A model generated the notes under the pieces. It saw only the letters and a program-made list of their open reading frames with translations, did no database searches and had not been told where the DNA came from. Below, one piece after another: positions 45,010 through 53,876 of a stretch of 64,000 bases of DNA. The first letter of the stretch is position 1; each line of letters opens with the position of its first letter. Location of the stretch: assembly GCF_002368415.1 (NCBI RefSeq), contig NZ_AP018292.1, positions 248,001-312,000 of the forward strand, written 5' to 3'. Origin of the DNA: Calothrix sp. NIES-4105 (lineage in GTDB: Bacteria > Cyanobacteriota > Cyanobacteriia > Cyanobacteriales > Nostocaceae). Position numbers and translations under genes: made by a program.

Positions 45010-45933
45010 GTGATACCAATACCTAAAGATATTCTTTACTGTGTGGCAGAAACACCAACGGGAGAATTAATAAAGGCGAGTGATGCTCATAAAGGAGGTT
45101 CATATGCTTGTCCTGCGTGCAAACAGTCTTTTGTTCTACGTAGAGGTAAAAGGAAGCGTCCACACTTTGCTCACAAAGCTCTTAGCCCGAATTGTACACC
45201 TGAGACGGCACTACATCATAGCTTCAAAACTTTGATGCATGAAAAAATTCAAAAACATATCGAGCAATCTCTGCCCTTAAAAATCCAATGGGATTGTTCT
45301 AACTGCGGGGAAATACATACAGGTAACTTGTTGAAAAAGGCTGTTAAGGTTCAATTGGAAGCGAATTTAGAGATTTGCCGACCAGATATTGCTTTACTAG
45401 ATAAAGATGGTTCCACAATTGCTGTAATTGAGGTAGTTGTAACTCATGCTCCCGAAGAAACAACATTAGAATATTATCAACAGAACCGAATTGCTATTGT
45501 AATTTATTCTCTTGATTCTGATGAAGATATAAAGCGTTTAGATGACGAAGTTTTAAAGCCTGACAATGTGAGTTTATGCACTAACCCCAAATGCTTAAAA
45601 TGTGGCAACAAGATGACAAAAAAATACTTAGAAATTATTGATGCCAGTTGCTGGAAATGTCATGCACCAATGAAAGTTGCTGCTTTATCTTCACGTTTAT
45701 GGTACTTAGGAATAAGCGACTTCTCGGACTCTGATATTCAACTTGCTAATCAAAAAGGTTGTTTTCTAAAGTCTCAATACAGTAATGTCGAAAAAGAAAG
45801 ATATATAGCTAATACTTGCCGTAAGTGTAACAGATTTATTGGAAACCATTACCTTTTTAGAGATTACGTATCTTTTATCGAACTTGAGCGAGAAGAGTTA
45901 GATGCAGGGTACTACTGTCATCATTGTCAATAA
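45010..45933 (+). CDS. CoiA-like competence nuclease family protein (307 aa)
   Basis: The GTG start at 45010 opens a protein with an N-terminal zinc-finger-like part (YACPACKQSFVLRRGKRKRP, then HFAHK) and a nuclease-like core (LEICRPDIALLDKDGSTIAV, IEVVVTH) with the D...ExV spacing of PD-(D/E)XK enzymes. This is the CoiA layout, known from natural transformation. The C-terminal half has further CxxC pairs (CLKCGNK, CWKCHAP, CRKCNRF, CHHC), probably more zinc sites. No GGCGCC lies in the gene, in contrast to its neighbours, so it may be recently acquired. Confidence 0.75.
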   Translation: MIPIPKDILYCVAETPTGELIKASDAHKGGSYACPACKQSFVLRRGKRKRPHFAHKALSPNCTPETALHHSFKTLMHEKIQKHIEQSLPLKIQWDCSNCGEIHTGNLLKKAVKVQLEANLEICRPDIALLDKDGSTIAVIEVVVTHAPEETTLEYYQQNRIAIVIYSLDSDEDIKRLDDEVLKPDNVSLCTNPKCLKCGNKMTKKYLEIIDASCWKCHAPMKVAALSSRLWYLGISDFSDSDIQLANQKGCFLKSQYSNVEKERYIANTCRKCNRFIGNHYLFRDYVSFIELEREELDAGYYCHHCQ

Positions 45934-46268
45934 AAAACTCCTTAATTTTAAACACTCACGCTTTTCGCGGCACAAATTTTTAAATATGTACTTGAAGCGT
46001 AAACAACTATAAGCATCGGCACGATCGCTTTGTTGTCCGCACGCCTAAATCGCTACTCACTCCCATTAATTTACCATGCCAGCGTTGGCAGACTGTAATG
46101 TTTTTATATAGGCGCCGTACATAATTAGTAGGTGCCTTTCCTAGAGTTGAGAGCAAATATGCGCGAATTTTAAATATCTAAATACTTAAATATCTAAACT
46201 TTTGCTGTAGGTAACACAGATGCCTTTGATTTACTGGTATAAAACAAGCACTCTCGCCGAAGTTGCTG
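45934..46268. repeat. Second half of the duplicated segment, with octamer array
   Basis: 45975-46140 matches 42400-42600. 46172-46195 has three perfect octamer units. No gene. Confidence 0.55.
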
Positions 46269-46721
46269 TTACCAACTATCCATTGATGGCGGAGTACAAA
46301 TTTCTACAGGCGCCGGACAATAAGTTTCTGTTGGTGGTGGACAATAAGTTTCCACTGGCGCTGGAGTGTAGCTATCTGTTGGCGCCGGACAATAAGTTTC
46401 CACTGGCGCCGGAGTGTGGCTATCCATTAATGGCGGACAATAAGTTTCCGCTGGCGTTGGAGTGTAGCTATCTGCTGGCGCCGAACTATAAGTATCGATT
46501 GGTGGTTGAACAAAACTATCGAGAGTGGAAGAAGTATAAATATTAACTGGTGATGAGTGACGCACTCTAGCAGATGTATTAGTGACGCGGAAACGGGCGA
46601 GTAAAGTACTTAACCAACGAAACATAAGCCAAAACTTCCAATAACTATTAATATCTACTACTTCCAACTCAAAGCCAAAAATTATGCATTTGTAGAGGTT
46701 ATCTTTTTGTTCAGGCGCCAA
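46269..46721 (-). CDS. Pro/Thr-rich repeat protein, long copy (150 aa)
   Basis: MAPEQKDNLYKCIIFGFELE is followed by SYWKFWLMFRWLSTLLARFR (possible membrane or amphipathic segment), then repeats of about 9-11 residues: DSYTPAPVETYCPP, PTETYCPAPVEICTPP. At DNA level the repeats are nearly identical and contain GGCGCC. It is the intact relative of 42636-42944. A role at the cell surface is possible. Function unknown. Confidence 0.5.
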   Translation of the reverse strand: MAPEQKDNLYKCIIFGFELEVVDINSYWKFWLMFRWLSTLLARFRVTNTSARVRHSSPVNIYTSSTLDSFVQPPIDTYSSAPADSYTPTPAETYCPPLMDSHTPAPVETYCPAPTDSYTPAPVETYCPPPTETYCPAPVEICTPPSMDSW

Positions 46722-46847
46722 TGTTCAAAATTTAGCTACGATTATAGGCACGGGCACCGCAGCGTATTGCCAAGGTTATTGTTCACTCACGTAATAAGCA
46801 GAACTGGCGCCACCTGGTTGGGAATATGCAGAACGGGCGCCTGTCTT

Positions 46848-46879
46848 AAATATCTAGATACTTAAGTACTTAAATATTT
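46848..46879. repeat. Octamer array (4 units)
   Basis: Four perfect 8-bp units (AAATATCT, AGATACTT, then two more) placed between GGCGCCTG at 46836 and GGCGCCTG at 46888. Confidence 0.8.
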
Positions 46880-46904
46880 ATTGCGGAGGCGCCTGCACTA
46901 TAAG

Positions 46905-47258
46905 TTAGAACGCATCTTCCATATCGTTTAATTCATCTTTTCTATTAAGGATACGGTTCATGCTGTGAATATGACGCGCGTACCAGATATCAGATTGAAT
47001 GTAGTTACCGTTGATAAAATAAAAAGCGGAAAGCAAATTAGTGGCACCGTAGTTTGCTCCAGCAATACGCATCGTTTCTTTGAGGCATTCATCGCTGGCG
47101 CCTTCTTTGCGTAATTCTCTTATTGCTTCAAAATCTTCCTTGCGCGCATTACAAAATCGATGAGCGTTATTAATAAGGCAATTAATATCGCCCCACTTTG
47201 AAACTAGTTCAAGCGCGCGTTTAATTGCTTCGAGTCGGCAGTGTTCAAAGTTACTCAT
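46905..47258 (-). CDS. Unknown helical protein (117 aa)
   Basis: The ATG at 47258 (MSNFEHCRLEAIKRALELVS) is preferred over the far upstream ATG at 47453 because the extra 65 residues look non-coding. The product is helical: CNARKEDFEAIRELRKEGAS, then ATNLLSAFYFINGN and WYARHIHSMNRIL. No signal peptide or domain is known. It carries GGCGCC and GCGCGC sites like long-term residents. Confidence 0.55.
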   Translation of the reverse strand: MSNFEHCRLEAIKRALELVSKWGDINCLINNAHRFCNARKEDFEAIRELRKEGASDECLKETMRIAGANYGATNLLSAFYFINGNYIQSDIWYARHIHSMNRILNRKDELNDMEDAF

Positions 47259-47487
47259 GGTATTTTCCACTACAAAATATTTGAGTGTTTCAAAAACGAC
47301 CGTAAAACACGCATGTGCCTTAACAAGCGAAAACTGCGGCACTTGTCTTAAAAAGTTCCACAAGGCGTGGAACTTCTGTGTGCTTGGATTGTGAATTGCC
47401 GAGAGCAGCCCTTTGTCAAAAACTATAGCAAATGTACTAATATTGTAATGCAATGTTTATAAATGAAAACATTGTACCTCATAAAAT

Positions 47488-47591
47488 TTAACCCGCCTTA
47501 TCGTCGTTCAACGAGGGCGGGTCTTCTTTGACAATTTGCAAGATGCGGTCGCGCTGTTGCCTGAGAACTTCATTCTCAATTCTCAGGCTTT
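47488..47591 (-). other. Conserved -1 frame extension of the second RHH gene
   Basis: The RHH frame ends ATG GTA AAA AAA TAA. The A7 run forms a perfect slippery heptamer A AAA AAA directly at the stop. A -1 slip continues IKSLRIENEVLRQQRDRILQ and IVKEDPPSLNDDKAG to TAA at 47488-47490. This tail is homologous to the one after the first RHH gene. Confidence 0.6.
47490..47522 (-). terminator. Terminator-like hairpin of the RHH gene
   Basis: On the minus strand ACCCGCCCTCGTTG pairs with the later AAGGCGGGTT; an AAATTTT tract follows. Same arrangement as the first RHH unit (1928-1960). Confidence 0.6.
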
Positions 47592-47834
47592 TTATTTTTT
47601 TACCATTTCTAGCTGTGCCTGCTGCAACTGCGCTATCAACTGCTCGTGTTCTTCAAGTTTATGAAGTATAGCCTCCATTGATGACACGTCCTTGCCTTTA
47701 TGCCGCTTGGCGTAATCCACAATAATCTCGTTTAGAAGCTGGGAAAATCTTTTATTCTGAGATGCAGCTATGTCTTCTAACATCGCCTTGACCTCACTAC
47801 TAGTACGAAATGCAATTTGTGCGTCTAATGCCAT
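47592..47834 (-). CDS. CopG-type ribbon-helix-helix protein (80 aa plus frameshift tail)
   Basis: Strand LDAQIAFRTSS, helix VKAMLEDIAASQNK and helix FSQLLNEIIVDYAKRH make an RHH fold, followed by coiled coil (MEAILHKLEEHEQLIAQLQQ). In the zero frame it ends at EMVKK. With a -1 slip on the A7 run the protein would gain 35 residues that extend the coiled coil. Likely a dimeric repressor, perhaps for partition. It is divergent from the gene at 48028, whose promoter lies beside possible operator repeats (CAATGCATT). Confidence 0.75.
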   Translation of the reverse strand: MALDAQIAFRTSSEVKAMLEDIAASQNKRFSQLLNEIIVDYAKRHKGKDVSSMEAILHKLEEHEQLIAQLQQAQLEMVKK

Positions 47835-47921
47835 CGCTTACTCCAGTTTTGTAAAACAAATACTTCGTAACCAAAGTATAGCAGCACTTCTAAGATTAAG
47901 TTGTGCAATGCATTACGTTGT

Positions 47922-47950
47922 TTGACAAAGAAATGCAATTATTTTACAAT
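47922..47950 (+). promoter_or_regulatory. Consensus-like sigma70 promoter
   Basis: TTGACA (47922-47927) and TACAAT (47945-47950) with a 17-base spacer, reading toward the gene at 48028. CAATGCATT just upstream (47906-47914) may bind the divergent RHH protein. Confidence 0.7.
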
Positions 47951-48027
47951 AATAGCAAAACGAAAGGCGCCTCTAGCCTGGAAAACTTCGGCGCCTCTCT
48001 AACAAACAAATTACATAGGTTTTTATT

Positions 48028-48288
48028 ATGACTCAAATCCTAGTTGAGCATCAAGTCGTCGTACCTGAAATTCAGGTTTTAGACGACTACGAGATTGATG
48101 GTGTAGAGGATAGAGACTTCGGCGCCTTATACCGTCTGTGGAAGGGTTGGAATCTACTGGGCACTTTTTACCGAGACTTAGAGGGTAAGTGGATAGCCCA
48201 ACCTTCACTCTCTACCAGTGAGCAGCGCTTTGATACAGCAGAAGAAGCACAGCAAGAAATTATTTCAAAAAGTGGACTGCTGATCTAA
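48028..48288 (+). CDS. Unknown small acidic protein (86 aa)
   Basis: Placed 70 bp after a strong promoter. The sequence is acidic, with a compact core (FGALYRLWKGWNLLGTFYRD, LEGKWIAQPS) and a terminal helix (TAEEAQQEIISKSG). It resembles small plasmid proteins with a beta hairpin plus helix, but no family is named. Codon usage and the internal GGCGCC match older residents. The opposite-strand frame (48026-48208) is a shadow. Confidence 0.6.
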   Translation: MTQILVEHQVVVPEIQVLDDYEIDGVEDRDFGALYRLWKGWNLLGTFYRDLEGKWIAQPSLSTSEQRFDTAEEAQQEIISKSGLLI

Positions 48289-48358
48289 ACGTTTAACCCA
48301 ACTAGTAGACGCCTGCTAGTTGGGTCTAATCTTGTAAACCTTTCAACATCAATTGCAT

Positions 48359-49168
48359 ATGAACAGTGATGGACATGAATTAGAACTATCAAGCGCACGT
48401 TCTGAGTCAAGTTTCTATACTCGGTGCCAAGATGGTGTAAGTGGAATGAATGTAACAGCTTTATCTCAATTCTGTGGTGTTGACCAACCTGTAATGACGG
48501 AATTATTAAACAAGTTACGTGATTCTAGCACTCTAGGGAATAATCTTCCCGCTAGCTTGAAACCCTTTGCTGGCATAGAACAAAGGATAATAGGTAATCA
48601 AGGCGAAAAAAGTTTGTACGTAAAAGACGAACTTTGCCACGCAATTCTTGAATATTACGCACTAGACGCGCGGAAGTATAAAGGTAAACAAATTGCAAGA
48701 GATAATTATCGGATGGTAGCCAAGGCAGGGTTAAGGGTTTTTATTTGGTCACAAACTGGTTATATGCCCCCTAGTGCAGGCGCCTTAACTCAACAACAGT
48801 TGGATTTAATTGAGTTAATACCCAAATTGCAAGAAACCATCAATCAACTTCAAACCCAGATTCAAAACTTACTCCCACCGACTAAAAACAACACAATGCC
48901 ACCCGGTTGGGACATCGAAGTTTGGAACAGTCAACCTCCACAGGACAAACGACATTTTAGATTCCTGTATCGGCGCCGTCGTTTCCGCCCCTCTGACCAA
49001 GGCACAACTGAGCCAGTGGTGGAGAAAATTATTACCTCCGAAGAAATCAAAGCGCGCGCTAACCAAGAAATTCATAAGGCAATCGGGTCTGTTACCGAGG
49101 AAGAAAAAGAACGGTTAGAGGCAGCTAAAAAGAAAGCACTTTTAGAATTTGAAGATTTTGAGCCATAA
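48359..49168 (+). CDS. Antirepressor-like / DNA-binding protein (269 aa)
   Basis: The ATG at 48359 is used; a TTG six bases earlier is possible. The N-terminal 120 residues (MNVTALSQFCGVDQPVMTEL, SLYVKDELCHAILEYYALDA, ARDNYRMVAKAGLRVFIW) look like the helical DNA-binding or antirepressor proteins seen in cyanobacterial mobile elements. A coiled-coil piece follows (LDLIELIPKLQETINQLQTQ), then a basic region (FRFLYRRRRFRP) and an acidic helical tail (EEEKERLEAAKKKALLEFED). The exact role is unknown. Confidence 0.6.
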   Translation: MNSDGHELELSSARSESSFYTRCQDGVSGMNVTALSQFCGVDQPVMTELLNKLRDSSTLGNNLPASLKPFAGIEQRIIGNQGEKSLYVKDELCHAILEYYALDARKYKGKQIARDNYRMVAKAGLRVFIWSQTGYMPPSAGALTQQQLDLIELIPKLQETINQLQTQIQNLLPPTKNNTMPPGWDIEVWNSQPPQDKRHFRFLYRRRRFRPSDQGTTEPVVEKIITSEEIKARANQEIHKAIGSVTEEEKERLEAAKKKALLEFEDFEP

Positions 49169-49201
49169 AAACAGGCGCCACTAACAATTCGCAGTTCGCA
49201 A

Positions 49202-49433
49202 TTTCCTTCGGATAACTTCGTTAACGCAATTCGCAATTCGCAATTGTAGGAAGAACATAAAACGCAAGATGCTGCTTGATGGGAATTTAACCCCCAAAAT
49301 ACTCATCAACAACCCCTTTTAATCATTCACTTAAGTAGGTCGGCGCCTTTAACAATTCAAAGTTCAGAATTTACGCATTGTTGAAAATACCTCTTTAATT
49401 GTGAACTGCGTTAACGAAGTTATCCGAAGGAAA
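49202..49433. repeat. Inverted repeat with perfect 26-bp arms
   Basis: TTTCCTTCGGATAACTTCGT... at 49202-49227 is the exact reverse complement of 49408-49433. Outside each arm are (A)ATTCGCAATTCGCAATT-type direct repeats. The element of about 260 bp lies between two genes and ends just before the ribosome site of the next one. Confidence 0.75.
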
Positions 49434-49491
49434 TTGCGAATTGCGAATTGAAGTGAGGTTTAACCAATCATTTTTACAGGGAACTAAGGAT

Positions 49492-50502
49492 ATGACTAGA
49501 CTTTTACTACCAGGCAGACATTTACTTTACTCCACCGAGCTAGCAGCCGTAATCGGACGCAACGAAGCCATCTGTTTACAGCAAATCCATTACTGGATGG
49601 GCGTACAAGGAGGCAAAGCTGTTGATGGTGTTAAATGGTTTTGGAAAACTTACGAGCAGTGGTCCATCGAGCTAAATCTGTCTGTTAGTACTGTTAGAAG
49701 GGTTATAGCCAATCTTAAAAACCTTAACCTAATACGAGTTGATAGATTATCTGCCACAACCTACTATCAAGCTAATTGGTACACCTTGAATCATGAAGCC
49801 CTAGAAGCTCTTATCAAAAATGAACACATCGAAGCGCCCACGGTGAACACATCGAGATGTTCAGAAAAAGCAGATGATAACAAAGAGTCCTCTTCCAAAG
49901 AAGTTACTCTACAACAACACCCTGCTGCTGAACTTCAAAAACTAGTTCAAGAAGAAGAAAATAACCAAGAAGTCAAGGAACCCCTAGATTCTTACAAGGT
50001 AACTGAATCTAATCAAGATGCGGCTAACGAACAAAATCTTCATGAAGGTAATAATTCCGGCGCCCCCGGACACGACAAAACGACAGACGACATAGAAAAA
50101 ATGACAACCGAAGAATTAAGAAATGTAACAATTGAATTACGGGAAATGCCGTGTACACCAGCCTTTAAGATAAATCCTCAAGTTCTGGCGACTATTAAAA
50201 AACATCCTCATAACGTACCAGGCGCCATTGCTTATCTAAAAGAAGCACTACGCAGTTGGACGAGAGTAGATTGTCCAGAAGCTGTATTTAGTAAAGCCTG
50301 CAAGGAAGGATTAAAACCTGCTAATTGGGGTAAACCAGTGGTTGAACATCCTCAACCAAGTGATGAGCAGATGGCTGAACTGAAGCGGTCGTTATCAAAG
50401 CGGGAAATTAGAGACTTATCAAAGGCGCCTTCGGGTTTATGGTTCGTGGATACTGGCACCAGTATTTTGAGTTGGTGGGACTATTTACAAGTTCAGGTTT
50501 AA
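49492..50502 (+). CDS. Winged-helix replication-type protein (336 aa)
   Basis: ATG 49492 has AAGGA upstream. The N-terminal domain is a winged helix: LLYSTELAAVIGRNEAICLQ, KTYEQWSIELNLSVSTVRRV, IANLKNLNLIRVDR, typical of plasmid replication or primosome (DnaD-like) proteins. The middle is acidic and disordered. The C-terminal part (ITIELREMPCTPAFKINPQV-like, then PHNVPGAIAYLKEALRSW) is helical and ends GLWFVDTGTSILSWWDYLQV. A copy of the last codons exists at 44790-44870. It may be a second replication or conjugation-related factor of the plasmid. Confidence 0.65.
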   Translation: MTRLLLPGRHLLYSTELAAVIGRNEAICLQQIHYWMGVQGGKAVDGVKWFWKTYEQWSIELNLSVSTVRRVIANLKNLNLIRVDRLSATTYYQANWYTLNHEALEALIKNEHIEAPTVNTSRCSEKADDNKESSSKEVTLQQHPAAELQKLVQEEENNQEVKEPLDSYKVTESNQDAANEQNLHEGNNSGAPGHDKTTDDIEKMTTEELRNVTIELREMPCTPAFKINPQVLATIKKHPHNVPGAIAYLKEALRSWTRVDCPEAVFSKACKEGLKPANWGKPVVEHPQPSDEQMAELKRSLSKREIRDLSKAPSGLWFVDTGTSILSWWDYLQVQV

Positions 50503-51017
50503 AGGCTGATGGTACGGGTTTAAATATGGACGGCATGGGCACCATTTTCACCGTGCCATTTTTAACTTTAAATAATGGTTTGCGGCTAGAATACTTACTG
50601 CGTCGTCGTTTCCTTGAATTATAATATCTACAGGTTTGCGCTCTTCTTACAAGTGAATTGCATTCACGCACAGGCCATGCTAACCAAGTGTTCATATCAT
50701 TCAACAATGGGGCGCCACTCAAACAACGTAATTACAGGAGTTTTTAATATTTTTATACCAAAATAGTTCACTCGTACAACTACATATTAAAATTGTAATT
50801 TTTGGCACCTGTAAGAGAACTCAAACTATTAATTCGAGGCGCCATACTCTAATATACGCGCGGACATGAACGAGAAAGGGGAGCTTCTTTGCCTTCCGGG
50901 TTTACTAGTTTGTTTTCGATTGCCCAAAAGCCGTATAGAAGCCAACACAGAGCTTTTTATTGCTCAATTTCTACAAATTTGTAAGAATAAACCTATTGCT
51001 AGGGCTGAGTGATTCTA
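50503..51017. other. Gene-free stretch
   Basis: A small hairpin GGCACC...GGTGCC-like sequence near 50540, GGCGCC at 50712 and 50839. Open frames on both strands are short and unlike known proteins. Confidence 0.35.
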
Positions 51018-52982
51018 ATGCTGATAGGTTTAACACTGCGCGACCGCTATAAAATCATCTCACTTTTAGGACAAGGTCATTTTGGTGAAACCTATCTTGC
51101 TGAGGATTTGGGTGTTCCTATCAATCCCAAGCCTAAGCGTGTTGTCAAACGTCTAAAAACCCAAAATTTCATCGATGCACAATTAGATTGGGTAAAAAAT
51201 GCCTTTGAGCAGGAAGCAGCAACACTTTATAAGTTGAGCCAATTGCACCCGCAAATACCCAATTTATTAGAATATTTTCAAGTAAAGGAAGAATTTTATC
51301 TAGTTCAAGATTTTATTGATGGGGTAGATTTAACGAAAATCATCATCCCAGGAACAAAGCTAGCTGAACTTGAAGTTATCCAGCTTTTATGTGAGATTTT
51401 AGAAGTGTTGGTAGTTGTCCACCAACAGAATATTATTCACCGTGACATCAGCCCTAAAAACATCATGCGCCGTCAGGCTGATAATAAAATTGTGTTAATT
51501 GACTTTGGTACAGTTAAACAAATAATGCTCAAAACGAGCGTACAAACTAGTCTGACAATAGGAGTGGGAACACCTGGTTTTATGCCATTAGAGCAATTTA
51601 ACGGAAAACCTAAATTAGCAAGCGATATCTACGCTGTGGGGATGGTGGGAATACAAGCACTGACGGGAATACAACCCCATTTATTAGATGATGATGAAGA
51701 TGGAGAAGTGATTTGGCGCCCTAGGGTAAGTATTACTAATGATTTTGCCCAGGTGCTAGAGAAAATGGTAAGTCGTCGCGTTAGTCAGCGTTATCAAAAT
51801 GCCACAGAAGCTTTAGAAGCAATGCAGTTGTTAAATCAACAACTAAACAAACCTATTGCCCCCACAATTATTTTACCACCATCACCCTTAGCAAACAATA
51901 CTCAACCTTATAATAGTACACTATTAAATAAGACGAAAAGCGCTGAAATTTACAACAATGAAGGTATTAAAAAATTTAAGGCTGGAAATTATGTTCGCGC
52001 AATTGAAGATTACAACCAAGCTATTATAATTAATCCGAACTATGCAGTTGCTTATTTTAACCAAGGAAATGCTTACATTTTATTAGGAGATTATCAAGCT
52101 GCAATTCAAGATTTAAATCAAGCTATTAAAATTAATCCTAATGATACAAAATTTTATAATAGTCGAGGATTTGCTTACAATCGCTTAGGAAATTATCAAG
52201 CTGCAATTCAAGATTTAAACCAAGCTATTAAAATTAATCCTAACTACGCAGAGGCTTATGCTAACCGAGGATTTGCTTACAATAGCTTAGGAGATTGTCA
52301 AGTCGGAATTCAAGATTATAACCAAGTTATTAAAATTAATTCTAACCTTGAACATATTGAATATATTTATCTTAATCGAGGATTAGCTTACATTAAGTTA
52401 GGAGATTATCAATCTGCAATTCAAGATTACACTCAAGCTCTTAAAATTAATCATAACTTCGCAGATGCTTATACTAACCGAGGAGATGTTTACAGTAATT
52501 TAGGAGATTATCAAGCTGCAATTCAAGATTACACTCAAGCTCTTAAAATTAATCCTAACTATGTAGGTGCTTATAATAGCCGAGGAATAGCTCACTATAA
52601 TTTAGGAGATTATCAAACTGCAATTCAAGATTATAACCAAGCTCTTAAAATTAATCCTAACTATTCAAATGTTTATAACAACCGAGGATTAGCTCATTGT
52701 AATTTAGGAGGTTATCAAGCGGCAATTAAAGATTATAACCAAGCTCTTAAAATTAATCCTAACTATTCAGATGCTTATAACAACCGAGGAGTGGCTCACT
52801 ATTATTCAGGAGATTATCAAGTCGCAATGGAAGATTTCAGTCAAGCAGCAAATTTATATAAACAACAAGGGAAAGAAAGCGAGTACCAAGATTTGCTAAA
52901 CCGCATTAAAAAACTTAAACTTACATCCCGCACCCCAGGCGCCACACTAGGTTCTTACTTATCTAAATTTTTGCCTTGGTAA
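51018..52982 (+). CDS. Hanks-type Ser/Thr protein kinase with TPR repeats (654 aa)
   Basis: The kinase domain covers about 1-270: glycine loop (LLGQGHFGETYLAED), catalytic lysine (RVVKRLKT), catalytic loop (IIHRDISPKNIMRR, near 140-150), DFG (VLIDFGTVKQ, near 161) and an activation segment with GTPGFMPLEQF. All key residues are present. After a Pro-rich linker come about nine 34-residue TPRs (GDYQAAIQDYNQALKINPNY-like) to 640. The repeats are nearly identical in DNA, which shows recent expansion. Kinase-TPR fusions are common in filamentous cyanobacteria; targets unknown. A GTG nine bases upstream is an alternative start. Confidence 0.9.
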   Translation: MLIGLTLRDRYKIISLLGQGHFGETYLAEDLGVPINPKPKRVVKRLKTQNFIDAQLDWVKNAFEQEAATLYKLSQLHPQIPNLLEYFQVKEEFYLVQDFIDGVDLTKIIIPGTKLAELEVIQLLCEILEVLVVVHQQNIIHRDISPKNIMRRQADNKIVLIDFGTVKQIMLKTSVQTSLTIGVGTPGFMPLEQFNGKPKLASDIYAVGMVGIQALTGIQPHLLDDDEDGEVIWRPRVSITNDFAQVLEKMVSRRVSQRYQNATEALEAMQLLNQQLNKPIAPTIILPPSPLANNTQPYNSTLLNKTKSAEIYNNEGIKKFKAGNYVRAIEDYNQAIIINPNYAVAYFNQGNAYILLGDYQAAIQDLNQAIKINPNDTKFYNSRGFAYNRLGNYQAAIQDLNQAIKINPNYAEAYANRGFAYNSLGDCQVGIQDYNQVIKINSNLEHIEYIYLNRGLAYIKLGDYQSAIQDYTQALKINHNFADAYTNRGDVYSNLGDYQAAIQDYTQALKINPNYVGAYNSRGIAHYNLGDYQTAIQDYNQALKINPNYSNVYNNRGLAHCNLGGYQAAIKDYNQALKINPNYSDAYNNRGVAHYYSGDYQVAMEDFSQAANLYKQQGKESEYQDLLNRIKKLKLTSRTPGATLGSYLSKFLPW

Positions 52983-53358
52983 ATTAAATAATACTCTAAG
53001 TCTTTGTAATAGGGCAACATTTATTTTAGGGTATTTCAATCCGTACCAAAAAGATAAATTGTTAATTGTGAAAAAGGCTGGTTAAACTACCAGCCCTTCA
53101 TTTTAACTCCTTTGTGATTTTCGCTCATTCCCAAGGCGCCACGCTCGTTTACATCACCCCATACACCAAGGCGCCTATCTCTAGCTTCCTTCTCAACCCT
53201 TGTTAATACAGATGCATGTTTGACAACGAGATACGTACTGAGGAAATACTCTAGCAAAACCCTTCATTACTAAAAGACCATTAGCAAGTTCCTCATTATC
53301 GGCACCATTTTTTGCTATAACAGCAAGGAACCCTCATTTTAAATTTGGCACAAGTCAC
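52983..53358 (+). terminator. Intergenic region with terminator
   Basis: GGCTGGT-TAAACT-ACCAGCC at 53076-53095 followed by TTCATTTT is a plausible terminator for the kinase gene. The remaining sequence has GGCGCC at about 53137 and 53171 but no gene. Confidence 0.55.
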
Positions 53359-53691
53359 ATGACCATACGTTATTTCAAAGAGTCCATCAAGATTAAAAAT
53401 CATTGTACTGGTAGGTTCAAAGAACTACTAGAAAAATGTTTTATCTACATAAAAAATGAACCAGAACACCCTGAGTGGGGACTTCTGGGGGCAATATTTT
53501 ATCCCGACTCAATCGAATATGAACTTCATACTTATGAAGCAGCCCTTAAAAAATTAAACAAGGAATTAGACATTTGGCTCTCGTTTGTAAGAGCAAGAGA
53601 TGTTCTTGAAGGTAGAAGGCGCCGTGCTTTAACAAAAAATAATCTTGAAGACAAAATTATTTATCTTGAGCTTCAAAGAATCATATCTTAA
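53359..53691 (+). CDS. Unknown protein (110 aa)
   Basis: A single open frame from ATG 53359. Basic and mostly helical: TGRFKELLEKCFIYIKNEPE, YELHTYEAALKKLNKELDIW, ARDVLEGRRRRAL. No signal peptide. Not recognised. GGCGCC occurs in the 3' part (RRRR codons). Confidence 0.5.
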   Translation: MTIRYFKESIKIKNHCTGRFKELLEKCFIYIKNEPEHPEWGLLGAIFYPDSIEYELHTYEAALKKLNKELDIWLSFVRARDVLEGRRRRALTKNNLEDKIIYLELQRIIS

Positions 53692-53876
53692 AATCAGATC
53701 AGTGGATTAAAAAGCCGAAAGCGTTATCAGTAATATATTTTAGCCCTGTATACTTGTAGCATACGCTTAACTATTATTACGCGATACTTATACTTATGTG
53801 TATTAGCGCCTGCACTATCATAACAAGCCGCAGTGAAGAATGCAGGTGCTTCATGTCGAGGTAAATTTTAACTCTT

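Noticed and set aside
50408-50722. Short frames on both strands after the wHTH gene
   Set aside because: They overlap the gene end or a small hairpin; no homology between the window's duplicated copies supports them.
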